A DNA stretch of 64,000 nucleotides from Chryseobacterium sp. MYb7. Lineage in GTDB: Bacteria > Bacteroidota > Bacteroidia > Flavobacteriales > Weeksellaceae. Both the position numbers and the translations under genes were made by a program. Below are positions 25,851 to 34,670 of the stretch, piece by piece. Numbering within the stretch: position 1 is the first letter of the stretch; each line of letters opens with the position of its first letter. The stretch lies in NCBI RefSeq assembly GCF_002979455.1, contig NZ_PCOU01000023.1, forward strand, positions 30,102-94,101, given 5' to 3'. Below the pieces are notes generated by a model that saw only the letters and a list, made by a program, of their open reading frames with translations, did not search any database and was not told the DNA's origin.

Positions 25851-26561
25851 TTATTCTTTAATAAAAGGATAAGGCTTATAATTTTCTACTGATACAATAT
25901 ATTGTCCTTTCTGGAGGCTCCTTGTATCAATTGATATTTTACTATCATTTGTTTTAGTTTCCAGTACTAGTTTCCCTGACAGATCAAAAATTTGAAGGGA
26001 AAGGTTTTTCTCAATATTTTCAATGTTTAAAACTTCCTTTACAGGATTTGGATACGTTTTGAGAGTTTTCTTTACAGCTTCTGTTTCTCTAGTGCTCAGT
26101 TGTGCGGTGTTGTTATAGTAGATTTTGTTTCCTGAGGGATCTGTCATTACCAAAGTCTTTACATTGCCGCTGGTTGTAATCTGGTAACTGTATATTGATG
26201 CGTAAGCTCCTAAGCCATAAATGTCACAGTTTTTCTGATCATAAGCACGAACAGGGGCTGCATTTCCTCCGTTATAAAACAAAAGAGTGCATGAGCTTGA
26301 TGTTTTGATAAGATTGTTGCCTCCGGGCATAATCCCGAAACCCATCATGGAAGTATTATAATATTTGGAATTAATAACATAGCTTGTTCCTCCCGCTGAA
26401 TTGAATGTAGTAGCTGGAACTCCGTTATCAATTAAGGGAGTGTTGGTTGTTTGTCCGCTGCTTGTTACCATTTTGGAAATATACCACGTATTGGAAAGTA
26501 ATTCAGAGGTTTGTTGGGCAGTCAGTAAACTACCTGCTAAAAGGAATAGTATTTTTTTCAT
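25851..26561 (-). CDS. Secreted protein with T9SS sorting domain
   Basis: This 236-residue protein has a short signal peptide ending LLTAQ. Residues about 20-150 form a beta-rich domain starting LLSNTWYISKMV, like a lipocalin-type chain common in flavobacterial exported proteins, with one likely disulphide (SSCTLL / KNCDIY). The last 70 residues are a T9SS sorting domain beginning KTYPNPV. No catalytic site is evident. It is monocistronic. Confidence 0.82.
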   Translation of the reverse strand: MKKILFLLAGSLLTAQQTSELLSNTWYISKMVTSSGQTTNTPLIDNGVPATTFNSAGGTSYVINSKYYNTSMMGFGIMPGGNNLIKTSSSCTLLFYNGGNAAPVRAYDQKNCDIYGLGAYASIYSYQITTSGNVKTLVMTDPSGNKIYYNNTAQLSTRETEAVKKTLKTYPNPVKEVLNIENIEKNLSLQIFDLSGKLVLETKTNDSKISIDTRSLQKGQYIVSVENYKPYPFIKE

Positions 26562-26641
26562 GAGTTAAAAGTTTACTGTAAAGATATAAAAGAATTTCTT
26601 TTTCCTGATTCAATTTAATCATGATCATAAAATGAGTAAAA

Positions 26642-26668
26642 AAACCGCCTTTATAGCAAAGACGGTTT
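26642..26668 (-). terminator. Terminator of the SMR gene
   Basis: On the minus strand AAACCGTCTTTGC / AAAGGCGGTTT forms a hairpin with one mismatch and runs into T residues, about 35 bases after the stop. Confidence 0.85.
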
Positions 26669-26702
26669 CCATTTTTAAATATAGATAAAAGTTTATGCAC
26701 TT

Positions 26703-27035
26703 TTAATGTGATGAAGAAACAGCTTTTAATCCTACAACAGAACCAATAAGTGTTACAATAAAGAATACTCTCCAGAAGCTTACAGGATCTTTAAAGAAGA
26801 TAATTCCCATTAAAGCAGTTCCCACAGCCCCAATTCCTGTCCATACCGCATAAGCAGTACCGATAGGCAGAGTTTGAGTTGCTTTGATCAGCAAAAGCAT
26901 ACTGATTGTCATTGTTATCAAAAAGCCGGTATACCACAGGTACATCTCAGTTCCTGATGTTTCTTTTGCCTTTCCCAGACATGATGCGAAGGCAACTTCA
27001 AATAATCCCGCGATAACTAATATTAACCAATTCAT
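26703..27035 (-). CDS. SMR-family exporter, Gdx/SugE type
   Basis: This 110-residue protein has four transmembrane helices. The membrane-embedded Glu13 of TM1 is conserved, and the GTAYAVWTGIGAVGT block is the Gdx (SugE) signature rather than that of EmrE. Gdx proteins export guanidinium as dual-topology dimers coupled to proton influx. TM1 has the less usual FEVAFASCLGKAKE instead of the LEV(V/I)WA form, so substrate range may differ. No guanidine riboswitch was recognised upstream. Its neighbour is a divergent repeat, then a Crp-type regulator. Confidence 0.88.
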   Translation of the reverse strand: MNWLILVIAGLFEVAFASCLGKAKETSGTEMYLWYTGFLITMTISMLLLIKATQTLPIGTAYAVWTGIGAVGTALMGIIFFKDPVSFWRVFFIVTLIGSVVGLKAVSSSH

Positions 27036-27165
27036 TTTTTAAAATTTTACTACTGCAAATTTCAGAATTTGATGTGAGAAAAAATTTTACAATTGTTAAA
27101 AAATGAAGATGTGGAGAGGCTAAAGAAAAGAAGCTGGAAGAAGTAAAAAAACAATACTGGTCTAT

Positions 27166-27233
27166 CAATAGGGGCGGACTTTAGTCCGCTCGCTCTCAAT
27201 ATAAATACATATTCCTCCGGCTTTAGCCAAAAC
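27166..27233 (+). repeat. Dispersed intergenic hairpin repeat, copy 2
   Basis: The order matches the copy at 4399: CAATAGG, a stem (GCGGACT, loop TT, AGTCCGC), an AT-rich spacer, then CGGCTTTAGC and AAAAC. Two stem positions differ from copy 1, each with its partner changed to keep pairing. Confidence 0.75.
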
Positions 27234-27272
27234 ATAAGAATTTTTAAATCCTTCAATCTTTGAATTTTAAAT

Positions 27273-27836
27273 TCATTTTATCTCCGCCCGAATTCTACTT
27301 AAACTCACCTGCGTAATCCCAAGATAAGACGCAATATAACCCAGCTGAACCCTTTTCAGCAAGTCCGGTTGATAGGTGATGATATCTTTATAACGTTCCA
27401 GTGAAGTCTTGAACTGTCGGGAAATAATTAATTCCTCAGATTTTATCATCTCTGCTTCTGCCAGTTTTCTTCCCCAGTTAGCAATATGAATGTCTTCGTT
27501 GAAAAGTTTTCTGAGACTTTCTGTTTCCATTCTATACAGATCGCAGTCTTCCAGCAATTCAATGCTTTCATATCCCGGTTTGTCCTCTACATAGCTTTTC
27601 ATTGAGAGAATGCATTGTCCCTCACTTCCGAACCAGAAAGTAATATCATTATCAGCCGTTGAAGAATAGGCTCTTGCAATTCCTTTTCGGATAAAATACA
27701 GATAAGGAATTACTTTATCGGCTTCCATCAGACAAAAGCCTTTAGGATACGAAACCTCTGTGATATGCTCTTTTAAACTGTTTTTTGATGCTTCAGGAAG
27801 AAGGTAAACCTTATCAAGAATCTGGTCTATATTCAT
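27273..27836 (-). CDS. Crp/Fnr-family transcriptional regulator
   Basis: This 187-residue protein has an N-terminal cyclic-nucleotide-binding-like beta-roll (residues about 15-120; FIRKGIARAY) lacking the full cAMP pocket. The C-terminal winged HTH (residues about 140-187) contains RVQLGYIASYLGITQVSLSRIRAE. Such short Bacteroidota Crp proteins often control efflux or stress genes. It lies upstream of the SMR exporter on the same strand with about 237 bases between, so it may control it; this is inference. It has its own -7 box. Confidence 0.88.
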   Translation of the reverse strand: MNIDQILDKVYLLPEASKNSLKEHITEVSYPKGFCLMEADKVIPYLYFIRKGIARAYSSTADNDITFWFGSEGQCILSMKSYVEDKPGYESIELLEDCDLYRMETESLRKLFNEDIHIANWGRKLAEAEMIKSEELIISRQFKTSLERYKDIITYQPDLLKRVQLGYIASYLGITQVSLSRIRAEIK

Positions 27837-27855
27837 AAAGATGAATTCTAATAGT

Positions 27856-27863
27856 CAAAAATA
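27856..27863 (-). promoter_or_regulatory. -7 promoter element for the Crp-type regulator
   Basis: The minus strand reads TATTTTTG, a full TAnnTTTG match, 19 bases before the ATG at 27836. Confidence 0.7.
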
Positions 27864-27988
27864 TTAGTTTTAAGTAATGCAATACAAAATTATCAGGTAA
27901 TTTTTATAAGAAATATTGCAGTCCATATAATCAAAATTCTTCCGAATTCAATTTATTTATCGTCAATATTACAAAGGAAAGAGTAAAA

Positions 27989-28040
27989 TTCCCCTCCACT
28001 GGAGGGGTGGCGAAAATTCAAAGAATTTTTGACGGGGTGG
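27989..28040. repeat. Dispersed double-hairpin repeat
   Basis: CCCCTCC-ACT-GGAGGGG forms one hairpin. AAAATTC...GAATTTTT forms a second, followed by GACGGGGTGG. Elements of this form are common between flavobacterial genes. It lies between the Crp gene and the era promoter. Confidence 0.65.
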
Positions 28041-28129
28041 TTTAAGCTTTTACAATCCTGTATTTCACAATATAACTCTCTTTTTTCTTTAAAAATTAAG
28101 ATTAACTGTAAAGACCAATTTTGTTTTAC

Positions 28130-28137
28130 TAACTTTG
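28130..28137 (+). promoter_or_regulatory. -7 promoter element for era
   Basis: TAACTTTG matches TAnnTTTG, 20 bases before the ATG at 28158. It lies within a longer open frame, which shows that frame's upstream part is not translated. Confidence 0.75.
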
Positions 28138-28157
28138 CAGTTCGTAATATTATTTTT

Positions 28158-29033
28158 ATGCACAAAGCAGGATTTGTAAATATAGTTGGAAAGCCCAATG
28201 CGGGAAAATCGACCTTACTCAACCAATTAATGGGAGAGAAGTTGGCGATTGTAACGCAGAAAGCTCAGACAACCCGTCACAGAATTTTTGGAATTTATAA
28301 TGAAGATGACCTTCAGATTGTATTTTCTGATACTCCCGGAGTATTGGATCCTAAATACGGACTGCAGGAAAAAATGATGGATTTTGTGAAGGACTCTTTG
28401 CAGGATGCTGACGTTTTTCTATTTATTGTAGATGTTACCGATAAAGCAGAACCGTCAGAGTTTTTAATTGATAAACTGAATAAAATCCCTGTACCCGTAC
28501 TTCTTCTATTAAATAAAGTAGACCAGACGGATCAGGCAGGTCTTGAAAAACTGGTTGAAGACTGGCATGCCAGAATTCCTAAAGCTGAAATTTTACCTAT
28601 TTCTGCATTGAACGCCTTTAATACAGAGATTATTTTACCTAAAATAAAATCATTACTTCCAGAGAATCCTCCTTATTACGACAAAGATCAGTATACGGAT
28701 AAACCTGAAAGATTTTTTGTAAACGAAGCAATTCGTGAGAAAATTCTTTTGAATTATGATAAAGAAATTCCATATTCTGTGGAAGTAGTCACTGAACAGT
28801 TCAAGGAGAAAGAAGGAATTATCTTTATAGATTCTATTATTTATGTAGAAAGAGATACCCAGAAAGGAATTATTATCGGGCACAAAGGGGAAGCCATCAA
28901 AAAAGTAGGAACTGAAGCAAGAATGGACCTTGAGAAATTCTTCACCAAAAAGATTCACTTAAATCTATTTGTAAAAGTGAAAAAAGATTGGAGAAAGAAC
29001 GACAGAGATCTGAAAAATTTCGGTTACCGTTAA
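28158..29033 (+). CDS. era: GTPase Era
   Basis: From the ATG at 28158 this is 291 residues, the normal Era length. The G1 loop is GKPNAGKS at residues 11-18, G2 is in QTTRHRI, G3 is DTPG, and G4 is NKVD. The C-terminal KH domain has IGHKGEAIKKVGTEARMDLE. Era binds the 3' end of 16S rRNA and assists 30S assembly. An open frame extends 43 codons upstream but contains the -7 box, so the shorter start is right. The Era family is certain. Confidence 0.97.
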   Translation: MHKAGFVNIVGKPNAGKSTLLNQLMGEKLAIVTQKAQTTRHRIFGIYNEDDLQIVFSDTPGVLDPKYGLQEKMMDFVKDSLQDADVFLFIVDVTDKAEPSEFLIDKLNKIPVPVLLLLNKVDQTDQAGLEKLVEDWHARIPKAEILPISALNAFNTEIILPKIKSLLPENPPYYDKDQYTDKPERFFVNEAIREKILLNYDKEIPYSVEVVTEQFKEKEGIIFIDSIIYVERDTQKGIIIGHKGEAIKKVGTEARMDLEKFFTKKIHLNLFVKVKKDWRKNDRDLKNFGYR

Positions 29034-29098
29034 ACTAAAACCGCCGGAATCCCGTTGTATTAAAAGATTTTTATTACCTTAGTATAAATTTTTAGTAC

Positions 29099-29527
29099 AT
29101 GAACTATAATAATTCAAATTCGAGCTCAATACCTAAAGATATTGTTTTGTTAGTGGTAAGAGTATTTGTAGGTTTTGCGATGCTTTCTCACGGCTTTCCA
29201 AAACTTCAGATGCTATTGGCAGGCGGTAAAATCGAGTTTTTCGATTTTATGGGACTTGGCCCTCAGATATCACTTATTCTTACAGTTTTTGCTGAATTTG
29301 TTTGTTCAATACTCCTTATACTAGGCCTCTTTACAAGAGTTTCTTTAGGATTTCTGATCTTTACAATGATTATTGCAGGTTTTGTAGTACATGGTGCAGA
29401 TCCTTTTGAAAAAAGAGAAATGGCTCTTGTTTACCTTTCCGTTTATCTTTTATTGATGGTAATCGGAGCCGGAAAAATCTCAGTAGATCATATGATTGAG
29501 AGAAGAAAAAGGGCCTCAGAATGGTAA
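29099..29527 (+). CDS. DoxX-family membrane protein
   Basis: This 142-residue integral membrane protein has four predicted helices: residues about 17-36, 52-72, 77-97 and 108-127. It has the DoxX features VRVFVGFAMLSHGFPKL near residue 22 and FAEFVCSILLILGLFTR. The family is linked to redox or thiol-stress systems and quinone-associated oxidoreductases, but this member stands alone. It ends 26 bases before a bidirectional terminator. Confidence 0.88.
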   Translation: MNYNNSNSSSIPKDIVLLVVRVFVGFAMLSHGFPKLQMLLAGGKIEFFDFMGLGPQISLILTVFAEFVCSILLILGLFTRVSLGFLIFTMIIAGFVVHGADPFEKREMALVYLSVYLLLMVIGAGKISVDHMIERRKRASEW

Positions 29528-29553
29528 TTTTAGAATAAGAACAATACAAAATA

Positions 29554-29588
29554 AAACAAGGCGCTTCAGAGATTGAAGCGCCTTGTTT
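29554..29588. terminator. Bidirectional terminator
   Basis: A 14-bp stem (arm AAACAAGGCGCTTC) separates the DoxX gene from the convergent leader-peptide gene, which ends at 29593. Confidence 0.92.
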
Positions 29589-29592
29589 ATTC

Positions 29593-29742
29593 TTAATAAT
29601 TGCAGTGAGGTAAGCAATCCCAGATCAGTTTTCCGTTTTCGTCTCTTACTCTGCAAGCCATAAAGCCTGCATCACATAAAGGAGCACTTCCGCCATTGAT
29701 TGTTTTTAAATGTAATTTTGATAATTTTTTTAAATTTTTCAT
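29593..29742 (-). CDS. Bacteriocin-like small peptide with double-glycine leader
   Basis: A 49-residue frame, short enough to be missed by automatic calling, begins MKNLKKLSKLHLKTINGG. That is the leader form of Chryseobacterium-type bacteriocin-like peptides, which a peptidase-containing ABC transporter would cut after Gly-Gly (residues 17-18). The predicted 31-residue core holds four Cys (23, 30, 43 and 47) and ends HCNY, suggesting one or two disulphides. A near-consensus -7 box (TACATTTA) sits 20 bases upstream on the minus strand. No transporter or modification enzyme is in the window. Function as toxin or signal is unknown. Confidence 0.8.
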   Translation of the reverse strand: MKNLKKLSKLHLKTINGGSAPLCDAGFMACRVRDENGKLIWDCLPHCNY

Positions 29743-29861
29743 ATTATTTTAATTTGTAAAGTAAATGTAATAAAAAAACGAATACGGCACTAAAAAGTGT
29801 CTTATTTATTTAATTTTATAAATCTCTTAAAATTTACTACATTCGTAAAAAATGAATTTAT

Positions 29862-32264
29862 ATGAAGATAAAACTGACCATCTGCCTTCTGGCATTTCTC
29901 AATTTTTATGATGCACAGGAGAATATCACTTACCAGAAACCCTCTGCGGAGATTTTAAAACTGGCAGACTATCAAAGACCACCAAGCGTTCTGATGAACA
30001 GCAAAAAAGACTGGGTGGTTTTTACGTATCGTCCAACATATAAAACACTGGAAGACCTTAGTCAGCAGGAAATGAAACTTGGAGGACTAAGAATTAATCC
30101 TGTTACCAATATTTCAAGCAGCACTACCTACTCAAACAACCTGAAGATCAGAAAGATCAATGATAAAAATGAGGTTCAGGTAAAAAACCTGCCTTCCAAT
30201 CCGAAAATTACCTATGTGTCATTTTCTCCGGATGAAAAAAAGCTGGCATTTACCAATACAACAGCTAAAGGAGTTGAACTTTGGTTAGTGGATATGGAAA
30301 CCGCTGCTGCCAAAAAAATTACGGCTGATAACCTGAATGCCAATTTAGGAATGCCTTATGTGTGGTATAATGATTCTCAAAGCTTCCTGATCAGAGCAAT
30401 TCCTCAAAACAGACCTGCTCTTATAGATGCAAGCAAAGACCTTCCAACAGGCCCGATTGTTTCAACAGCAGACGGTAAAGTTTCTCAAAACAGAACGTAT
30501 CAGGATCTTTTGAAAAACCCTCAGGACGAAAAGAACTTCGAAACGCTTACTGCTTCTGAAATCTACAACGTAGATCTTACGGGAAATCTTAAGAAACTGA
30601 AAGATCAGGATATGTATGCCGGCTTAAGTTTTTCTCCGGATGGAAATTACCTGATGGCTACAACGATCAAAAAGCCCTTTTCTTATATCGTTCCGTTGAA
30701 CAGATTCCCATCAACAACTGTAGTGTATGATATGAAAGGAAATGCTGTAAAAACAGTAAATGAAGTTCCTTTGAATGAAATTATGCCAAAAGGTTTCTCA
30801 TCCGTAAGAACCGGAAAAAGAGATATGACCTGGAGAAGTGATGCTCCGGCTACTCTTACCTTTGCTGAAGCATTGGATGGAGGAGATCAGTCTAAAACAG
30901 CAGATTACAGAGATGAAGTATTTACATGGGAAGCTCCATTTACAGAAGCTCCTAAATCTTTCTTCAAAACAAAACAGAGATATGATGATGTAACCTGGAC
31001 CAATGATCATTATGCCATTGTTTCTGAAGGATGGTATGATACAAGAAATACAAAATCTTATCTGATAGACACCAACAACGGAGAATCTAAAGTTTTCGAT
31101 GATAGAAATTATCAGGATGTTTACAGTGATCCGGGTAATTTTAACACCACAAAAAATCAGTACGGAAGATATGTAATCGATATGAAAGGTGGAAAAGCTT
31201 ACCTTATCGGCGATGGATTTACCAAAGACGGCCAACATCCTTTTATTGATGAAATGGATGTAAAATCGTTGAAAAAGAAAAGACTTTACACTTCCAATAT
31301 AAAGAATGGTAAAGAAGAGATTATTGATATTCTTAACGCTTCAAAGGGAGAAATTCTTACGACTCAACAGTCACCAAGCCTTTACCCAAATTATTTCAAA
31401 AAGAATATCAAATCTAATAAAGAAGAAGCGGTAACCAACTTTGCAAATCCTTTTGAGAGCATCAAAGATGTTTACAAAGAAGTAATTACTTATAAGAGAA
31501 ATGATGGAGTTACCTTAACCGGAACACTTTATCTTCCTGCCAATTACGACAGAAAAGCCAAAAAAGAGAAACTTCCATTGTTGATCTGGGCATATCCTAC
31601 AGAATATAAAGATAAAAATACAGCAGGGCAGAACACTCAAAACCCGAACGATTTTACATTCCCTTACTACGGATCTTTCGTGTACTGGACAACGAAAGGG
31701 TACGCTGTTCTTGATGATGCCGCTTTCCCGATTATTGGTGAAGGAAAAACAGAACCTAATGATACATTTATCCCACAATTGGTAGCCAATGCTGCAGCTG
31801 CAATTGATGCTGTAGATCACCTTGGGTATATCGACAGAAAGAAAGTGGCTGTAGGTGGACATTCTTATGGTGCATTTATGACCGCGAACCTTTTGACGCA
31901 TTCCAATCTTTTTGCATGTGGAATAGCAAGAAGTGGGGCTTACAATAGAACTTTGACACCATTTGGGTTCCAGAGCGAGCAGAGAAACTATTGGGATATT
32001 CCTGAGATCTATAACAAGATGTCTCCATTCATGAATGCAGATAAAATGAAGACTCCTCTTCTTCTGATTCACGGTGATGCAGATAACAACCCTGGAACAT
32101 TTACTTTGCAGACGGAAAGATATTTCCAGGCATTGAAAAATCTGGGTGCTCCGGTAAAAATGGTTCTTCTTCCAAAAGAAGCCCACGGATATCAGGCCAA
32201 AGAAAATATCTTACACCTTTTATGGGAACAAGATCAGTTCCTTGAAAAGTGCTTAAAGAAATAA
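29862..32264 (+). CDS. S9-family prolyl oligopeptidase-like peptidase, secreted
   Basis: This 800-residue protein has a signal peptide ending FYDAQ near residue 19. A beta-propeller-like region occupies residues about 60-520, then the alpha/beta-hydrolase domain. The triad is Ser668 in GGHSYGAF, Asp741 in HGDADNNPG and His775 in EAHGY. It is likely a periplasmic dipeptidyl or oligopeptidyl peptidase that trims imported peptides. The length fits the S9 glutamyl-endopeptidase-like branch. It is monocistronic, with a terminator directly after. Confidence 0.93.
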   Translation: MKIKLTICLLAFLNFYDAQENITYQKPSAEILKLADYQRPPSVLMNSKKDWVVFTYRPTYKTLEDLSQQEMKLGGLRINPVTNISSSTTYSNNLKIRKINDKNEVQVKNLPSNPKITYVSFSPDEKKLAFTNTTAKGVELWLVDMETAAAKKITADNLNANLGMPYVWYNDSQSFLIRAIPQNRPALIDASKDLPTGPIVSTADGKVSQNRTYQDLLKNPQDEKNFETLTASEIYNVDLTGNLKKLKDQDMYAGLSFSPDGNYLMATTIKKPFSYIVPLNRFPSTTVVYDMKGNAVKTVNEVPLNEIMPKGFSSVRTGKRDMTWRSDAPATLTFAEALDGGDQSKTADYRDEVFTWEAPFTEAPKSFFKTKQRYDDVTWTNDHYAIVSEGWYDTRNTKSYLIDTNNGESKVFDDRNYQDVYSDPGNFNTTKNQYGRYVIDMKGGKAYLIGDGFTKDGQHPFIDEMDVKSLKKKRLYTSNIKNGKEEIIDILNASKGEILTTQQSPSLYPNYFKKNIKSNKEEAVTNFANPFESIKDVYKEVITYKRNDGVTLTGTLYLPANYDRKAKKEKLPLLIWAYPTEYKDKNTAGQNTQNPNDFTFPYYGSFVYWTTKGYAVLDDAAFPIIGEGKTEPNDTFIPQLVANAAAAIDAVDHLGYIDRKKVAVGGHSYGAFMTANLLTHSNLFACGIARSGAYNRTLTPFGFQSEQRNYWDIPEIYNKMSPFMNADKMKTPLLLIHGDADNNPGTFTLQTERYFQALKNLGAPVKMVLLPKEAHGYQAKENILHLLWEQDQFLEKCLKK

Positions 32265-32270
32265 ATAACA

Positions 32271-32305
32271 AAAGAGACTGTTTACCATAAACAGTCTCTT
32301 TTTTT
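32271..32305 (+). terminator. Terminator of the S9 peptidase gene
   Basis: A 13-bp stem (AAAGAGACTGTTT arm), 5-base loop and seven T residues start seven bases after the stop. Confidence 0.92.
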
Positions 32306-32337
32306 GATTAAAAAATATAATAAGGAAGTTGTATTAA

Positions 32338-32396
32338 AACTTAAAGCGAAGCTCATCTTAATGAACTTATCCTCTTAATAAAACTTAATGGTTTTA
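32338..32396. repeat. Iterated CTTAAT-word repeat
   Basis: CTTAAAG, CTTAATGAACTTAT, CTTAATAAAACTTAATGG are arranged in tandem in the spacer after the S9 gene. It appears to be a low-complexity intergenic element; no coding sense. Confidence 0.5.
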
Positions 32397-32400
32397 AAAA

Positions 32401-33090
32401 TTAAAGATATTTAAGAATTTCATTAATACTCTTAAGCTCCATAAAATTTGGATGCTCCAGATTGACATCATGCTGTTCATGACTCCATGTCACATGATAA
32501 GGAATATGTGCTGCATATCCTCCGATTTCCAATACCGGTAAAATATCCGACTTAATAGAATTTCCGAGCATCAGAAAGTTTTCAGGCTGGCAGTCCAGAT
32601 GTTTCAAAAGCTTTTTGTAATCATGTTCTTTTTTATCACTCATGATTTCAATATGATGGAAATAATCTTGTAATCCTGAATTTTTGAGTTTACGCTCCTG
32701 ATCCAGAAGATCTCCTTTTGTAGCGACAACAAGCCTGTATTTTCCCTTTAAGCTTTCAAGAGTTTCTGTAACGCCATCCAACAGTTCAATAGGTTTCTGA
32801 AGAAGTTCCTGACCAAGTTGTATCGCTTTGTTGACCAACTCTAATGAAGCTGTATTATTCGATACTCTGCCGATGGTTTCAATCATACAAAGCATAAATC
32901 CTTTCACTCCGTAACCATACAAATGAAGATTCTGCATTTCCGTTGTAAACAATTCCTGTGATACCGAATGCTGTGGAAGGTAATCTTCAAGCAGTCTGCA
33001 AAATTCGTGCTCTGCTTCCTGAAAATAAGGTTCATTGATCCAAAGTGTATCATCCGCATCAAAGGCAATCGTAGTAATATGATTATTCAT
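32401..33090 (-). CDS. HAD-family hydrolase
   Basis: From ATG at 33090 the protein is 229 residues. Motif I is AFDADDTLW with Asp11 and Asp13, motif II VVATKGD, and motif IV MLGNSIKSDILP with a helical cap between. This pattern fits the HAD/YjjG-type phosphatases acting on small phosphometabolites. A TTG nine codons upstream is in frame but gives a non-conserved extension. It is divergent from a Crp-type regulator. Confidence 0.9.
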   Translation of the reverse strand: MNNHITTIAFDADDTLWINEPYFQEAEHEFCRLLEDYLPQHSVSQELFTTEMQNLHLYGYGVKGFMLCMIETIGRVSNNTASLELVNKAIQLGQELLQKPIELLDGVTETLESLKGKYRLVVATKGDLLDQERKLKNSGLQDYFHHIEIMSDKKEHDYKKLLKHLDCQPENFLMLGNSIKSDILPVLEIGGYAAHIPYHVTWSHEQHDVNLEHPNFMELKSINEILKYL

Positions 33091-33166
33091 TTTTGTTTTG
33101 TAATTTTCTGACTTCAAAATTCAATATAAAATTTCAATAAGCAAAGGACATTTGTCCCAGATCCAT

Positions 33167-33730
33167 ATGTTACGTACAAATCAGGCATTTTTAATCTATT
33201 TTGAAGAACTTTACACTAAGCAAAAAGGTAGAGAAGAAGTTGTGTTAAAGTCTTTTTCCAGGGATGAGAATATATTGATACAGGATCAGTTGCCCTCAAA
33301 GGTTATGCTTATTAAAGAAGGTATTGCCAAATGTTATCTCACCGAAGAAAACGCGAAAGAATATATTGTTGAATTTTTGGGAAGCGGTGAAATCCTTGGA
33401 GAAGTTGAGTTGATTAAAAACATCAACTGTTTGTGCAGTGTGAAAGCCGTATCAGAAGTAACCGTTTATGAAACATCTATTTCTTATTTTAAGTCTTTGA
33501 TTAAAAATGATCTTGCTCTCAATCACTTATTGCTGGATTCATTTGCACAGAGAATTATCAATACTTCAAGCAGGGCATCTTATCAACAGTTGTATACCGT
33601 AGAGCATACGTTAACGCAACTCCTGAATATGCAGGCAAAACAAGGAATTCAAATTTCAAAAGAAGATATGGCTTCCTATTTGGGAATTACCTTGAGAAGC
33701 TTAAATAGAATTTTAAAGGATTTGAAATAA
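33167..33730 (+). CDS. Crp/Fnr-family transcriptional regulator
   Basis: This 187-residue protein has a cNMP-binding-like beta-roll (FLGSGEILGEVELI near residue 85) and a C-terminal winged helix KEDMASYLGITLRSLNRILKDLK. It differs from the regulator at 27273 and is closer to the classical Crp fold, though ligand residues are not complete. The ATG at 33167 is preferred to a TTG five codons upstream. It is divergent from the HAD gene with about 75 bases between, which would allow it to regulate both. Confidence 0.88.
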   Translation: MLRTNQAFLIYFEELYTKQKGREEVVLKSFSRDENILIQDQLPSKVMLIKEGIAKCYLTEENAKEYIVEFLGSGEILGEVELIKNINCLCSVKAVSEVTVYETSISYFKSLIKNDLALNHLLLDSFAQRIINTSSRASYQQLYTVEHTLTQLLNMQAKQGIQISKEDMASYLGITLRSLNRILKDLK

Positions 33731-33737
33731 GACAGTT

Positions 33738-33930
33738 GGAATTCGCGAAGGCGTAAAGTTTTTTTAATCTATGTTTAAAATTTTTAAGGCGCAAAAATAT
33801 TTCGACTTCGCTCAATATGAGATTTTCAACAAATAATTATCATCATTTAACAAAATAATCAGCATTCAATTTTATCGGAGATAAAATCTTTGCGCCTTAA
33901 AAACATAAATGCCATTGCGTGTTTGCGATT
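33738..33930. repeat. Inverted-repeat intergenic element (AAGGCGCAAA arms)
   Basis: TTAAGGCGCAAA near 33786 and TTTGCGCCTTAA near 33890 are exact reverse complements. Further matching GCGAAGGCG and TTTGCG-type words lie outside. It makes a roughly 190-base palindromic element in the 354-base gap after the Crp gene; no gene seen. Confidence 0.6.
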
Positions 33931-34048
33931 GTCAAAAAAAACATCAAAACAAATGTAAATATTGGTTTCGTTTTAAGGGGGTGTTCTGTTTTAATATAAA
34001 AATTTGTATAAAATATATAACATACATAGGGGTGATTTTAAAATTTAG

Positions 34049-34056
34049 TATTTTTG
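34049..34056 (+). promoter_or_regulatory. -7 promoter element for the GNAT gene
   Basis: TATTTTTG matches TAnnTTTG, 28 bases before the ATG at 34085. Confidence 0.7.
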
Positions 34057-34084
34057 CATAAGAATAAGTTGAATTACAATATTC

Positions 34085-34588
34085 ATGGAAACATTAAAAT
34101 TCAGAAATGCTGAATTGGTAGATTTAAATAAAATCGTAGCCATTTACAACTCAACAATTGCCTCAAGAATGGTAACTGCAGATATGGAAGAAGTCTCTGT
34201 AGAAAGCAAGCTAAAATGGTTTGAAGAACATAATCCTCAAACAAGACCTCTTTGGGTAGTTGAAGATCATCAGGATCAGATCATTGGGTGGGTAAGCTTT
34301 AGTTCATTCCATGAAAGAGCGGCCTACAATGGTACGGTAGAAGTCAGTATTTATCTGGATGAAACCTGTAGAGGAAAAGGATATGGAAAAACCATTCTTC
34401 AGTATTGTATTGATAACGCCGGAAAATTTGGAGTAAAAAACCTTGTAGCGCTTATTTTTCTTCATAATGAGCCAAGTTTGAAGCTGTTCAGACGCTTTGG
34501 ATTTGAAGATTGGGGAAGTCTTCCTAATGTAGCCATTCTGGATGGGGTGGAAAGAAGCCTGAAGATCTTAGGGAAGAGAATAGATTAA
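34085..34588 (+). CDS. GNAT-family N-acetyltransferase (phosphinothricin acetyltransferase-like)
   Basis: This 167-residue GNAT enzyme has the acetyl-CoA pyrophosphate loop CRGKGYGKTIL (motif A) near residue 99 and the C-terminal NEPSLKLFRRFGFEDWG. The overall order matches the Bar/Pat-type family, which acetylates methionine sulfone-type or other small amines. The real substrate is not predictable. It has its own -7 box. Confidence 0.88.
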   Translation: METLKFRNAELVDLNKIVAIYNSTIASRMVTADMEEVSVESKLKWFEEHNPQTRPLWVVEDHQDQIIGWVSFSSFHERAAYNGTVEVSIYLDETCRGKGYGKTILQYCIDNAGKFGVKNLVALIFLHNEPSLKLFRRFGFEDWGSLPNVAILDGVERSLKILGKRID

Positions 34589-34670
34589 TTGTAATTGCGG
34601 AGAAAGAGAAAAGGTAAACTTGTAAAAAGGGTTTATAAGCATTTAATCTATAAAAAAGAATGATACATAA

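Noticed and set aside
26703..27272. Guanidine riboswitch upstream of the SMR exporter
   Set aside because: No conserved guanidine-aptamer motifs (ACGG/ACGA-type hairpins) were seen in the 237-base upstream region, which holds a dispersed repeat instead.
28029..28157. Longer era start
   Set aside because: The region contains the -7 box at 28130-28137 and part of a dispersed repeat; the normal Era N-terminus is at 28158.
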